In this document: positions 35,662-45,099 of the stretch, piece after piece | Position numbering within the stretch: position 1 is the stretch's first letter | Layout of the letters: every line of letters begins with the position of its first letter | Origin: Myxococcales bacterium | GTDB taxonomy: Bacteria > Myxococcota > Myxococcia > Myxococcales > Anaeromyxobacteraceae | Length of the DNA: 64,000 nucleotides | Assembly (NCBI GenBank): GCA_021806645.1 | Contig: JAJZQX010000014.1 | Span: 1 to 64,000 of the forward strand | Reading direction: 5' to 3' | Notes under the pieces: model-generated | Database searches by the model: none | Told to the model about the DNA's origin: nothing | Seen by the model: the letters and a program-made list of their open reading frames with translations, nothing else | Program-made: the position numbers and the translations under genes

Positions 35662-36722
35662 GGCGGCCACGGCCCCGGATCGGCCAGCGAGGCCCGCTCG
35701 TCGAGCCCGAGCATCAGGTTCATGTTCTGGATGGCCTGCCCGGCGCCACCCTTGACGAGGTTGTCGAGCGCGCCGAAGAGCGTGACGGTCCGCGCGCCCC
35801 GGTGGGCGGCGCCGGCCACCAGCCCCACCTCGGCGTGGTTGGAGCCGGAGACCGCCGCCACCTCGGGCAGCCGCCTCCTCGGCACCCGGACGAACGGCTC
35901 CCCGGCGTAGGCGTCGCGGTAGAGCGCCTCGAGCCGCTCCTGGGTCCACGCCTCCGGGAGCTCCATGAAGGCGGTGGCGAGGATGCCGCGCGCCAGCGGC
36001 GCCGAGACCGGGACGAAGCGGAGCTGCAGGTCACGCGCCCCGGCCTGGGCCAGCGTCTCCACGATCTCGGGGACGTGCTGGTGCTCCAGCGGCTTGTAGC
36101 TCTTCAGGTTGCCGGCGCGGACCGGGTGGTGCGTGCCGGCCGACGGCGCCACGCCCGAGCCGGAGGAGCCGGTGATCCCCTGCACGTGGACCAGGCCGGT
36201 GAGCAGCCCGGCGCGGGCCAGCGGCAGGAGCGTGAGCTCGACGGCGGTGGCGAAGCAGCCGGGCGAGGCGACGAGGCGGGCGGTGCGAAGGCGGGCGCGG
36301 TTCAGCTCGGGCAGGCCGTAGACGAAGTCGGCGAGGAGCGAAGGGCACGGGTGCACGTGCCTGTACCAGCGCTCGTAGGCCTGAACCTCCTTCAACCGGA
36401 AGTCGCCGCTCATGTCCACGATCTTCACCCCGGGGAGGGCCGCCAGCTCCGGCACCTTGGCCGCCGCCACCGTGTGCGGCAGGCCGAGCAGCACCACGTC
36501 GACGTCGCGCGCCGCCTCGGCCGGCGAGATCCCCTCGAAGCACAGCTCGGTCACCTGCTCCAGGGCCGGGTCGGCCGCCGAGAGCGGCTCGCCGACGAAG
36601 TCGACCGAGGCCACGCGGACCAGCTCGACGTCGGGGTGGATGAGGAGCCGCCGGATCAGCTCGGCCCCGCCGTACCCGGAGCCGCCGACCACCGCGGCCC
36701 GGTAGCGCTTGCCCGTTGCCAT
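35658..36722 (-). CDS. argC: N-acetyl-gamma-glutamyl-phosphate reductase
   Basis: 354 residues. The NADP-binding opening is 'V-V-G-G-S-G-Y-G-G-A-E-L-I-R'; the catalytic Cys is in 'V-A-S-P-G-C-F-A-T-A'; the catalytic His lies in the 'H-H-P-V-R-A' to 'H-Q-H-V-P-E-I' region. It reduces the ArgB product to the semialdehyde. The ATG at 36722 was preferred to a GTG 9 bases upstream because a TATAAG box ends 8 bases before it. The divergent M20 gene starts 26 bases away, so the two share one small promoter region. Confidence 0.92.
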   Translation of the reverse strand: MATGKRYRAAVVGGSGYGGAELIRRLLIHPDVELVRVASVDFVGEPLSAADPALEQVTELCFEGISPAEAARDVDVVLLGLPHTVAAAKVPELAALPGVKIVDMSGDFRLKEVQAYERWYRHVHPCPSLLADFVYGLPELNRARLRTARLVASPGCFATAVELTLLPLARAGLLTGLVHVQGITGSSGSGVAPSAGTHHPVRAGNLKSYKPLEHQHVPEIVETLAQAGARDLQLRFVPVSAPLARGILATAFMELPEAWTQERLEALYRDAYAGEPFVRVPRRRLPEVAAVSGSNHAEVGLVAGAAHRGARTVTLFGALDNLVKGGAGQAIQNMNLMLGLDERASLADPGPWPP

Positions 36723-36730
36723 GGAAGGCA

Positions 36731-36738
36731 CTTATACC
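36731..36738. promoter_or_regulatory. overlapping divergent -10 boxes for argC and the M20 peptidase
   Basis: On the minus strand, TATAAG (36731-36736) ends 8 bases before the argC ATG. On the plus strand, TATACC (36733-36738) ends 10 bases before the M20 ATG at 36749. The two boxes overlap, so the two genes would compete for polymerase and be short-leadered. Confidence 0.4.
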
Positions 36739-36748
36739 GGGTCCCGTC

Positions 36749-37906
36749 ATGCAGGGCACTTTCGCATCCGTCTCCCAGTCGCTCGCCTGGCTCGACCTGC
36801 AGCGCGGGGCGCTGGAGGGGCTGGTGGCCGAGCTGGTCCGGCTCGACTCCCACACCGGCGACGCCTCCGGCGTCGAGCGGGTGGTGGAGCTCCTGGAGCC
36901 GGTGCTCGGCGAGCTGGGGCTCGTCACCGAGCGGATCGCCGCGCCGCCCTTCGGGCCGCACCTCGCCTTCCGTGGCCCATGCCCCGGCGCGCCGGTCTTC
37001 CTGGTCGGCCACACCGACACCGTCTTCCCGCCCGGCAGCTTCTCCGGCTGGCGCGTCGAGGGCGATCACGGCCACGGGCCGGGCGCCTTCGACATGAAGG
37101 GCGGGCTGGCGGTGATGCTCTTCGGCCTGGCCGCCGCCCACCGCGCCGGGCTCCTCGACCGCGTGCCGCTGGCGGGCCTGCTGGTCTCCGACGAGGAGGT
37201 CGGTTCGCCGTCCTCGCAGCCGCACCTGCGGCGGCTGGCCGCCGGGGCCCGTGCCGCGCTGGTCTTCGAGTCGGGGCGCGCCGGCGACCTGCTGGTGACG
37301 CGGCGCAAGGGGACGGCGGCGGTCCGCGTCGTCGGCCACGGCGTCGCCGCCCACGCCGGCAACGAGCACGAGAAGGGCAGGAACGCCATCTGGGCGCTGG
37401 CCCGCTTCGTGGACGGCGCGCAGCGGCTCACCGAGCAGGAGCGGGGCGTCACCGTCAGCGTCGGCACCATCCGCGGCGGCAGCTCCAAGAACACCGTGCC
37501 CGAGTGGGCCGAGTGCGAGGTGGACCTGCGCTTCCTCTCCGACGCCGACGGCGAGCGGGTGGTCGAGGCGCTGCGCGCCGCCTGCGTCGCGGCGGCGATC
37601 GAGGGGACCCGGCTCGAGCTCGAGCGGACCTCGTGGCGCTCGCCGCTGACACGGACGCCGGCGGCGGCGGCGCTGGCGGAGGCCTACGGCGCCTGCCAGC
37701 GGCAGAGCGGCCTTGGCGCCGGCGAGGCGCCGCTCGCCGGTGGCGGCTCCGACGCCTGCACCACCGGCGCCATGGGCATCCCCTCCATCGACGGGCTCGG
37801 GCCGCGCGGCGCCGGCTTCCACACCAGCGAGGAGCGGGTCGAGCTCGGCTCGCTGGTCCCGAAGGCGCAGGCGTTCTTGCGGTACCTGGCCGGCGTCGCC
37901 AGCTGA
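36749..37906 (+). CDS. M20 family metallopeptidase (carboxypeptidase G2-like)
   Basis: 385 residues. Zinc site residues: 'V-G-H-T-D-T-V-F-P' (His, Asp), 'G-A-F-D-M-K-G-G-L' (bridging Asp), 'S-D-E-E-V-G-S' (catalytic and ligand Glu), 'E-S-G-R' and 'F-H-T-S-E-E' (His). The dimerisation/lid domain spans ~185-295. The layout is that of glutamate carboxypeptidase G2. Because it is divergent from argCB, a role as an acetylornithine or acetyl-amino-acid deacetylase (ArgE-like) is possible. I cannot choose between these from sequence. Confidence 0.83.
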   Translation: MQGTFASVSQSLAWLDLQRGALEGLVAELVRLDSHTGDASGVERVVELLEPVLGELGLVTERIAAPPFGPHLAFRGPCPGAPVFLVGHTDTVFPPGSFSGWRVEGDHGHGPGAFDMKGGLAVMLFGLAAAHRAGLLDRVPLAGLLVSDEEVGSPSSQPHLRRLAAGARAALVFESGRAGDLLVTRRKGTAAVRVVGHGVAAHAGNEHEKGRNAIWALARFVDGAQRLTEQERGVTVSVGTIRGGSSKNTVPEWAECEVDLRFLSDADGERVVEALRAACVAAAIEGTRLELERTSWRSPLTRTPAAAALAEAYGACQRQSGLGAGEAPLAGGGSDACTTGAMGIPSIDGLGPRGAGFHTSEERVELGSLVPKAQAFLRYLAGVAS

Positions 37907-37943
37907 CCGCCCGCGGCCATGGCGGCACGGCGGTGGGGCGGTC

Positions 37944-38915
37944 TCACGGCTCGACGCGAGCGCGCCCCCAGCAGGCCAGGATCCGCCGCCCGGCCTCGGC
38001 CCGGGCCGGCTCGTCGCCGTCTTCCCAGGTCGCCAGCGTGAAGCGCGATGACCGGGCCGGCGACTGGCCGAAGGACGGATCGACCGGCACCCAGGCCTCG
38101 CCCACCCGCACCTCGGCCCAGGCGTGCCACGACCAGGCCGCGCCCGACCAGGCCACCCCGACGGCGGTGCGTCCGCGCCAGCCCGCGGCGCGAGCGAGGG
38201 CCAGCCAGGCCGCCGCCTGCTCCCGGCAGGAGGGGCCTTCGGCGCGCGGCGCCGGGAGCGTGGTGGGAGCCGCCGCGGCCGGCCGGTCGCGCGCCACGCC
38301 GCAGAACCGCTCCGCCCGCGCCGGCTCGGCCGGGCCGTCCACCTCGACGCCGAAGAGGCGCGGTGGCCGCCCCGGCACCGCCGCGCCCGGATCGCGCACG
38401 AACCGGGTCCGCTGGCCGGGTAGCTCGACCTCGTCGGCGAAGCCATCGGCGCCCTGGCGCACCCACTCCGGCTCTCGCCCGAGGTCGATCCGGAGCCGGG
38501 TCCCGTCGCGGCGCCCGCAGGCGCGCAGCGGCGCGCCGCTCAGCTCGTCGGCCACCTCGACGCACGCCCCGGACGCCCGCTCCAGGCGGGCCGCCAGGAC
38601 CGGCTCGACCAGGAGCGCCGGCACCGCGCCAGCCGCGAGCGTCACCTCGCGCTCCGCGCCACCCTCGGTGACGCGCGCCGGCCCGAGCGCGCGCCCACCG
38701 GCGTCCACGCGCACCTCCACCCGCCGCTCCAGCAGCCCGCCGCCCGCCTCGGCTGGCAGCCGCTGGCTCGACTCCCAGTTGACGGCGCAGTTCGCCTCAC
38801 CGCAGCGGAGCTCGAGGGTCACCTTCCCGATCCGCTCGCCCGCCAGCTCCATCCGGTAGGCGGCGCGCCCCTGCGGCAGCGCGGTGAGCGCCAGCGCCAG
38901 CAGCGCGCCGGTCAC
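37944..38915 (-). CDS. exported transglutaminase-like superfamily protein
   Basis: 323 residues from a GTG that overlaps the DedA stop by 4 bases (GTGA), so it is coupled to DedA. Residues 1-18 form a short signal peptide. The C-terminal ~110 residues carry the papain-like triad of the superfamily: Cys in 'P-S-C-R-E-Q-A-A', His in 'W-S-W-H-A-W-A-E-V' and Asp in 'V-P-V-D-P-S-F-G'. The middle ~25-220 is beta-rich and unassigned. Bacterial members are usually peptidases or unknown; the substrate is not known. It would act in the periplasm. Confidence 0.72.
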   Translation of the reverse strand: MTGALLALALTALPQGRAAYRMELAGERIGKVTLELRCGEANCAVNWESSQRLPAEAGGGLLERRVEVRVDAGGRALGPARVTEGGAEREVTLAAGAVPALLVEPVLAARLERASGACVEVADELSGAPLRACGRRDGTRLRIDLGREPEWVRQGADGFADEVELPGQRTRFVRDPGAAVPGRPPRLFGVEVDGPAEPARAERFCGVARDRPAAAAPTTLPAPRAEGPSCREQAAAWLALARAAGWRGRTAVGVAWSGAAWSWHAWAEVRVGEAWVPVDPSFGQSPARSSRFTLATWEDGDEPARAEAGRRILACWGRARVEP

Positions 38916-39541
38916 GGCCTCCGGCTCCGCCGCTTCCAGAGGGCGCGCGCCAGCAGGGCGAGCAGGATCACGCCGATCACCGCGCCGGCCAGCTTCGTGT
39001 ACCGGTCCACCAGCGCCACCAGCTCGTCGAGGTTCCTGGCCACCAGCGCGCCGGCCGCCAGCAGCAAGCCGTTCCAGACGGCCGCCGAGATCCCGCCGAG
39101 GAGGAGCGCCCGCTTCACCGGGACCCCCGAGGCGCCGGCGGCGAGAAAGATGAAGCCGCGCACGCCCGGGAAGAAGCGGTTGAGGATGAGGAGCCAGAAG
39201 CCCCAGCGCCGGTAGGTCGCCTCGAACCGGGCCAGCTTGGCGGGGCTGAGGAGGCGGGCCGCCATGGGGCTGTGCTCCAGCCGCTGCCCCAGCCAGACCC
39301 CGGCCCGATGGTCCACCCACGCTCCGAAGACGGCCCCCGCGGTGACGGCGACGAAGACCGCCGGCCAGGAGAGGTCACCGTGCACCGCGTACCAGGCCCC
39401 CAGCACCACCAGCAGGTCGCCCGGGAAGGGCGGGAAGAGGTACTCGACGAACGCCGCCCCGAAGAGCAGCAGCGGGGCCCAGGGGCCGGTTGAAGTGACG
39501 GCGCGGTGGAGCGCGCTGGTCAGTTCCGGGAGCGATGGCAC
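38912..39541 (-). CDS. DedA family membrane protein
   Basis: 209 residues, about five to six hydrophobic segments. The family motif 'E-Y-L-F-P-P-F-P-G-D-L-L-V-V-L-G' (about 33-48) and 'L-N-R-F-F-P-G-V-R-G-F' (F-x-R-F-x-P-G-x-R type) are clear. DedA proteins act at the inner membrane, and some flip undecaprenyl phosphate or phosphatidylethanolamine, helping envelope stability. The start is a GTG with a TAGCAT box 6 bases before it. It is divergent from the GT87 gene, whose own box is 24 bases away. Confidence 0.85.
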   Translation of the reverse strand: MPSLPELTSALHRAVTSTGPWAPLLLFGAAFVEYLFPPFPGDLLVVLGAWYAVHGDLSWPAVFVAVTAGAVFGAWVDHRAGVWLGQRLEHSPMAARLLSPAKLARFEATYRRWGFWLLILNRFFPGVRGFIFLAAGASGVPVKRALLLGGISAAVWNGLLLAAGALVARNLDELVALVDRYTKLAGAVIGVILLALLARALWKRRSRRP

Positions 39542-39547
39542 CGGGCC

Positions 39548-39553
39548 ATGCTA
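39548..39553 (-). promoter_or_regulatory. TANNNT -10 box (leaderless type) for the DedA gene
   Basis: TAGCAT on the minus strand ends 6 bases before the GTG at 39541. Confidence 0.4.
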
Positions 39554-39576
39554 CCCCGGCCCTCGGTGGTGCGTGC

Positions 39577-39582
39577 TACCGT
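39577..39582 (+). promoter_or_regulatory. TANNNT -10 box (leaderless type) for the GT87 gene
   Basis: TACCGT ends 8 bases before the GTG at 39591, with no ribosome site between them. Confidence 0.35.
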
Positions 39583-39590
39583 CGCCACGC

Positions 39591-40757
39591 GTGACCGCAC
39601 CCGTCCGCCGCCGTGTCCGCCTCGCCGTCGCCGCCCTCTGCCTGCTCTGGCTGGTGCTGGGGCTCGCCAACGTGGCCCGGGGCCTCGGCGCGGTGGGGCC
39701 GGACTACTGGCGCTGGGCCTTCGCCCACCAGAGCTACAGCGACCTGCTCACCCTCTACTCGCCGCGCTACCTGGGCGGCGCCCACCCGGTCCCCTACCTC
39801 CAGGACCGGATCGAGTACCCGCCGGTCCTCGGCCTCGTGCTCTGGCTGCCGAGCTTCCTGCCGGGCGGGCCGGCCACCTACCTGCTGGCCTCGGCGATCT
39901 TCCTGGCCGGCTGCCTCGGGCTCGCGCTCTGGGCCCTGGCCCGCCTGCCGGATGCGAAACCGTGGTGGCTGGCGGCCACGCCGGCCCTCGGCTACTACGC
40001 CTTCCTCAACTGGGATCTGCTCCCCATCGCGCTCATCGCCTGCTCGCTGCTGGCGCTCAGGCGCGGCCGCGTCGCCGGCTCCGGCGCGCTGGCCGCCCTC
40101 GGCACCGCCGCCAAGCTCTTCCCGGCGGCGCTGGTCCCGGCCGCCTTCGGCGCGCTGGCGGCCGCCGGCCCACGGCCGTTCGGCCGCTGGGCCATCACCG
40201 CCGCCGCGCTGCTGCTGGCGATCAACCTGCCGCTGGCCCTCTTCGCCTTCGACGGCTGGAGCTGGTTCTTCAGCTTCAACGCCGCCCGCGGCGCCGAGAA
40301 CTCGGTCTGGCACGCCCTGGGAGGCCCCTCCGGACGCTGGCTCGATCTCGCCTCGCTCGGCCCGGTGGCGCTGGTCGGCCTCGGCGCGCTCCTGGGAGCG
40401 TGGCGCTGCGCCAGGCGCGGCGGTGACGGCGCGCGCGCGGTCCGGCTCGGCACCGCGCTGGTGCTGGTGACCTGGATCGCGCTCAACAAGGTCTGGAGCC
40501 CGCAGTACGCGCTCTACGGCTTCCTGGCCGGGGCCCTGGTGGCGGCGCCGGGCTGGCTCTTCGCCGCCCTCACCGTGGTCTCCATCGCCGACTACCATCT
40601 CGAGTTCGAGGTGCGGGCTCGCGACTGGGCGCCGTGGTTCGTGGAGACGCTGGTGAAGCCGGGCGAGCTGCTCCGTACCGGGCTCTGGCTGGCGCTGGCC
40701 GCCTGGAGCGGCGCAGCGCTATGGCGGGAGCTGGAACGCCCCGCGCCGGGTCAGTAG
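39591..40757 (+). CDS. GT87-family polyprenyl-phosphate glycosyltransferase-like membrane protein
   Basis: 388 residues, about ten hydrophobic segments (DUF2029/GT87 layout). The first extracytoplasmic loop carries 'D-Y-W-R-W-A-F-A' and 'Y-S-P-R-Y-L-G-G', then 'I-E-Y-P-P-V-L', where the conserved Y-P-P of the family lies. Members use polyprenyl-phosphate-mannose or similar donors to decorate lipids or glycans in the periplasm. The start is a GTG with a -10 box 8 bases upstream. The stop overlaps the convergent tamB stop by 7 bases. Confidence 0.75.
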   Translation: MTAPVRRRVRLAVAALCLLWLVLGLANVARGLGAVGPDYWRWAFAHQSYSDLLTLYSPRYLGGAHPVPYLQDRIEYPPVLGLVLWLPSFLPGGPATYLLASAIFLAGCLGLALWALARLPDAKPWWLAATPALGYYAFLNWDLLPIALIACSLLALRRGRVAGSGALAALGTAAKLFPAALVPAAFGALAAAGPRPFGRWAITAAALLLAINLPLALFAFDGWSWFFSFNAARGAENSVWHALGGPSGRWLDLASLGPVALVGLGALLGAWRCARRGGDGARAVRLGTALVLVTWIALNKVWSPQYALYGFLAGALVAAPGWLFAALTVVSIADYHLEFEVRARDWAPWFVETLVKPGELLRTGLWLALAAWSGAALWRELERPAPGQ

Positions 40758-43700
40758 TCCTTCTGCCAGACGAGCGAGGCGCCGCCGGCGCCCGCGCTGC
40801 CGTAGCGCGACTCCAGGGTCCAGCGCGGCGTGAGGTGGTACTGCACCCGGACCTCGTCGGCGTTCTCCCCCTTCTCCGGCCTGGCATCGAAGCGGCGGAC
40901 GTAGTTGACGCGGATCCGGCTGGTGAGCTGCTTGCCGGCGGTCACCGAGCTGGAGTCGAGCGTGAGCGAGTCGAGCGGCATCTTCTCGCCGAGCTGCTCC
41001 TCGAAGACCCTGTTGGCCACCACCATGGCCGCCGCCATGCCGGCATCCTGCGCCTTGAAGGCCGGCCCCTGCGTCCCGCCCACGTTCATCTCGGCCCGCC
41101 CCGTGACGATCAGCATGGCCAGCGTCGCCTCGTCGAGCGGCGGCTCCGAGGTGAGCCGGAGGCTGGGCGCCTCGATGGTGCCGCCGACGGTGGCGTGGAT
41201 CATGGTGCCGGCGGCCTCGTGGTCGGCGGCGAGGTCGAGCTGCGCCTCGCCGAGCGGCCCTCCGGAGAAGGCGACGTGCCCCCGGACCACATTGAAGAGC
41301 CGGCCGGCGATCGGCTCGAAGGTGCCCTGGACGGCGTCGATCGTGCCGGCGACCAGGAGCGGCGAGGCGGTCACCTCCCAGGTCGAGTCGGTCCGCAGCT
41401 CGACGTGGACGCGCGGATCGTCGCTCTTGACCAGCAACTCCTCCGAGCGCACCCGGATGCTCACCGTCAGCGCCGGCCCGGCCGCCGCCGGCGGCGCTGG
41501 CGTGCTCCCCGGGCTGCCATCCGGGTTGGTGACCGCGGCCGGCTCCGGCGGCCCGCCGATGACGATGTCGGCCCGGCCCTCCAGCGGCTGCAGGTCGCGC
41601 GGCGCCTTGCGCGGCAGCCGGATGGTGGCGCCGCGCTCGACCGTCACCACCGCCTCCAGCCGCCCTTGGTGCCAGCTCCCGCCCAGCCCGGCTCGCGCGT
41701 CGATGGTGGCGACCTCCATGCCGGCCCGGGACAGGGTGAAGCTGGTGGCCGAGAGCGAGCCGCCCAGCCGAGCCTCGGCCTCGCCGAGCCCTTCCAGCGC
41801 CAGGTCCCCTTCCAGCCGGCCGGCACCGCGCCGGACCGAGAGCCCCTTCACCCGGACCGCCTCTCGCTCGAACCGGGCCTCGAAGACGATGCCGGTGAAG
41901 CGCCCCAGGCCAGGCAGCGTCACCATCCCGTCGGCCATGGTGAGCGACCCGACGACCTGAGGCTCCCGCGCGCTGCCGCTCACCGTCAGCTCGGTCTCCA
42001 CCTGGCCGGTCGCGGCCCGCAGCTTCCCGGGCAGGAGCGACGGCAGGAAGGCCACGCCCAGCTCGTGTCCCGTCACGGCCATCCGGAGCGGCGCCGATGC
42101 CAGCGACGACGCCGTCGTCCAGGTCCCCGGGACGGCACCGAGCGTGCCGTCGAGGCGGAGCGTGCCACCGCCGGACGGCGCCAGGGTGAGGTCGAACCGG
42201 GTGGCGTCGCCCACGGTCCGCGCCGTCCCCTTCAGGTCACCGAGCGGCAGCCCGCCACGCGTCAAGCCGGTGGCGTCGAGCGCCAGGGTCCCCCGCGGGG
42301 CCGCCAGCGTCCCGGCCAGCTCCAGCGTCATCGCCACCTGCCCGGCCAGCGACTCCTTGATCCCCGGCGAGCCGGGCAGCACCAGCTTCGGGATCACCGC
42401 GCTGAGCGTCAGCGGCGCGCGCCGCTGGACCTCGGCGCGGCCCAGCTCCTCGACCGGCGCGGCGAGCGCGGCGCTGAGCCGAAGCGCTGGAGCCCCGCCG
42501 CTCTCCAGCTCCGCCGTGACGGTGGTCCGCGCCGGCTCGAGCGTGAAGGTGGCGCGACCGCTGACCGCCGGGTAGCCGGACAAGGCCACGTTGGCCAGCG
42601 TCACCGAGCCGCCGCCCCGGGGTGCCGCGGGCGTTCCGCGGAGCGTCGCCTCGCCTCCGAGCCGCCCCGTGAGCCCTGGCGGCAACCCGCCCTTCCCCGC
42701 CAGGGAGGCCAGCTCGGTGTCGGGCAGCTCGAGGCGGGCGAACCAGGCGGCGTCGCCCAGCCGGCCCAAGGTCCGGCCCGGATGCGCGAGCAGCGCGCCC
42801 TGATCGAACGGGAGCTCGGCGCTCGCCCGCGCCAGGGCGCTCTCCGCCAGGAGCAACTCCGCGGAGGCCCGCAACGTGGGGCCCGTCCCCTCCAGCGTGG
42901 CGGTGAGCGTGAGCGGCGCCACGTCGGCCCAGTGGCCTTCGGTCACCGCCGCGTTCGCCGCGAGCCTCGGCGCGCCGGCCGTGCCGGCCAGCGTGAGCTC
43001 GCCGGCGAACCGCCCCTCCACGGCGAGGTCGATCTGAAGTGCCTTCAGCAGGGGCTGGAGCGGCCAGCCTCCGGCGGCGACCCGGCCGGTGGCCCCCAGG
43101 CTGGGCCGGGCGCCGTCCAGGGGCCACGGCAGGTCGGCCGAGAGGTCCAGCGTCCCGCCCTCGGTCCGCCGGAGCGCGGCGTCGAGCTGGACGCGTCCGG
43201 TCTGGCGTCGCCACGCCAGCTCGGCCGTCACCGCCAAACCGGACAGCGACGCCAGGGCGCCCTCGGCGACCTCGACCTTCGCGGCGAGCGTCCGCCGCGC
43301 GGCCGTGCCGGCGAGGCGGAGGGTCCCGTCGCCTCGCCCCGACAGCCCGAGCGACGCTGGCAGCAACCCCCGTGGCAGCCCGGCGAGGTCGAGTGCGCTC
43401 ATCTCGAGCTGGGCGTCGGCCGTGCCGTCGGCGCGGAAACCGCCGGAGAGCACGATCCGCTGGACTCCGGACTCGAGCTCCGCACGGTCCACGTGCGGCC
43501 CGTCGAAGGTGACGGTCGCGGGTGCCACCAGAGTCCAGGCCTGCCCGGCCAGCCCGAGCTCGAGCCGCGTGACCGACGCGCCCAGCCAGCCTGGCGAGAG
43601 GGTCGCGGCGCTCCGCGCGGTGACGGTGGCGCCGCCGAGCAGGCCGAGCCCGGCCGAGACCTCCAGGTCCACCGCCGCGCCGGTGAGCTTCAGCTCGGCT

Positions 43701-45097
43701 CGCCCGTCCGTCAGCGGCGTCCCGGCCACCTCGCAGCGCGGGGACCGGAGCGCCAGCGTCGCCTCGGGCGTGGCCGCCGTGCCGGCCAGCGTCAGGCTGG
43801 CCTCGGCCTGCCCGGTGAGTGCCGGGAGCGTCACGCCCAGCAGCGCCTCCACCGCCGGCCCGGCGGCGGAGAGCTCGGAGGCCGTGAGCTGGAAGGCGCC
43901 ACTCCTGGCACCGGCGTCGCGCCATCGCCCCTCGCCCCGAAGCGAGAGGCCGGGAAGCGTCACGTCGAGCCGATCGACCGTGAGGTGGCCGCGGCTGACC
44001 TGCCCAGCCGCCGGGACGGGCCAGGTGAGCGCCCCGCGCCCGGTGACGCTGACCTGCCCACGCGGCGCCCGGGAGAGGACCCGGGACGGGTCGAGCTGGT
44101 CGAGCGCGGCGTCGAAGCCGACCGAGCGCGGCGACCCGCGCCCGAGCCAGAGGGCCAGCGCCACGCGCCCGCCGCCGCGAGCGCCGTCGGGCGCGGTCAG
44201 CTCGGCCGCCGCCGTGAGCTTCTTCCCGTCCGACTCCGCGTAGAGCCGCCCCTCGAGATCGAGGCCCGTGACCGGCCGGCCAGCCATCGCCGCCAGGTCC
44301 TTCTCCGCCAGCGCCAGGCGCGACGCCGCCGCCCGGAACGTCTCACGCTCCCAGTCCCACTCCCCGAACGCCTCCAGCCGGCTTCGCGCGGCGCCGAGCG
44401 AGAGGAGCGGCACGCGGAGCCGGCTACCCTCGATGCGCGCCGCGAGCTTGAGGTCGAGCGGCCCCTCCAGCGGCACCTCCACCTTGCCGGCCAGCGTCAG
44501 CCCCGCGGCGATGCCGGCCGCACCGAGCGTCCCCGACCCGTCGAGCTCGAGGCCGCTCGCCTTGAGCCAGGTCCGCTCCCGGTCGCCTCGCCAGATCACG
44601 GCGCCGTCGTGCAGGCCGAGCCGGGCCACCCGGATGGTCCAGCCGTTCCAGGGATCGCCGATGGACCGGCCCTGGGCGTCGACCGGGCCGATGGGGGTGA
44701 AGGCGGCCGCGATGGTGAGCCCGGCCTTGGCGTCCGGCTCGAGCCAGACCTCGGGCCGGTCCAGATCCAGCTCGACCCGGACCGACCTCAGCGCCCATCC
44801 GCCCAGCTCGACGCGGGCTCGGGCTCGGGCCACCCGGATCACCGGATGGCCGGCCGGATCGACCACCAGCAGGTCGCTCATGTCCACGTCGCCGCCCGGC
44901 CTGATGGTCAGCGAGCCGACGGTGAGCCGCCCCGCCACCACGCCGTCGAGCGCGCCGGTCAGCCAGCCGGCCACCAGCCGCGACCCCGGCCCGGTCACGG
45001 CCACCCAGCCGCTGGCAGCGACGAACACGCCGGCCGCGGCGACCAGCCCGAGCAGGGCCAGGCCCATGGTGCGCAGGAGCTGGCCGGCCCGGCTCAT
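40751..45097 (-). CDS. tamB: TamB-like (DUF490) envelope assembly protein
   Basis: 1448 residues with one N-terminal anchor helix (~12-31) and a very long repetitive beta region (alternating 'G-x-L-x-L-x-G-T' units). The C-terminal ~350 residues match the TamB domain, with 'G-x-x-x-I-x-G-T-I-D-A-V-Q-G-T-F-E', 'G-R-L-F-N-V-V-R-G-H-V-A-F-S-G' and the terminal 'Y-x-L-T-P-R-W-T-L-E-S-R-Y-G'. Such proteins form hydrophobic grooves bridging inner and outer membranes for outer-membrane protein assembly or phospholipid transport. It starts 2 bases after the Omp85 stop, so the two are one operon. Confidence 0.88.
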   Translation of the reverse strand: MSRAGQLLRTMGLALLGLVAAAGVFVAASGWVAVTGPGSRLVAGWLTGALDGVVAGRLTVGSLTIRPGGDVDMSDLLVVDPAGHPVIRVARARARVELGGWALRSVRVELDLDRPEVWLEPDAKAGLTIAAAFTPIGPVDAQGRSIGDPWNGWTIRVARLGLHDGAVIWRGDRERTWLKASGLELDGSGTLGAAGIAAGLTLAGKVEVPLEGPLDLKLAARIEGSRLRVPLLSLGAARSRLEAFGEWDWERETFRAAASRLALAEKDLAAMAGRPVTGLDLEGRLYAESDGKKLTAAAELTAPDGARGGGRVALALWLGRGSPRSVGFDAALDQLDPSRVLSRAPRGQVSVTGRGALTWPVPAAGQVSRGHLTVDRLDVTLPGLSLRGEGRWRDAGARSGAFQLTASELSAAGPAVEALLGVTLPALTGQAEASLTLAGTAATPEATLALRSPRCEVAGTPLTDGRAELKLTGAAVDLEVSAGLGLLGGATVTARSAATLSPGWLGASVTRLELGLAGQAWTLVAPATVTFDGPHVDRAELESGVQRIVLSGGFRADGTADAQLEMSALDLAGLPRGLLPASLGLSGRGDGTLRLAGTAARRTLAAKVEVAEGALASLSGLAVTAELAWRRQTGRVQLDAALRRTEGGTLDLSADLPWPLDGARPSLGATGRVAAGGWPLQPLLKALQIDLAVEGRFAGELTLAGTAGAPRLAANAAVTEGHWADVAPLTLTATLEGTGPTLRASAELLLAESALARASAELPFDQGALLAHPGRTLGRLGDAAWFARLELPDTELASLAGKGGLPPGLTGRLGGEATLRGTPAAPRGGGSVTLANVALSGYPAVSGRATFTLEPARTTVTAELESGGAPALRLSAALAAPVEELGRAEVQRRAPLTLSAVIPKLVLPGSPGIKESLAGQVAMTLELAGTLAAPRGTLALDATGLTRGGLPLGDLKGTARTVGDATRFDLTLAPSGGGTLRLDGTLGAVPGTWTTASSLASAPLRMAVTGHELGVAFLPSLLPGKLRAATGQVETELTVSGSAREPQVVGSLTMADGMVTLPGLGRFTGIVFEARFEREAVRVKGLSVRRGAGRLEGDLALEGLGEAEARLGGSLSATSFTLSRAGMEVATIDARAGLGGSWHQGRLEAVVTVERGATIRLPRKAPRDLQPLEGRADIVIGGPPEPAAVTNPDGSPGSTPAPPAAAGPALTVSIRVRSEELLVKSDDPRVHVELRTDSTWEVTASPLLVAGTIDAVQGTFEPIAGRLFNVVRGHVAFSGGPLGEAQLDLAADHEAAGTMIHATVGGTIEAPSLRLTSEPPLDEATLAMLIVTGRAEMNVGGTQGPAFKAQDAGMAAAMVVANRVFEEQLGEKMPLDSLTLDSSSVTAGKQLTSRIRVNYVRRFDARPEKGENADEVRVQYHLTPRWTLESRYGSAGAGGASLVWQKDY

Positions 45098-45099
45098 GC

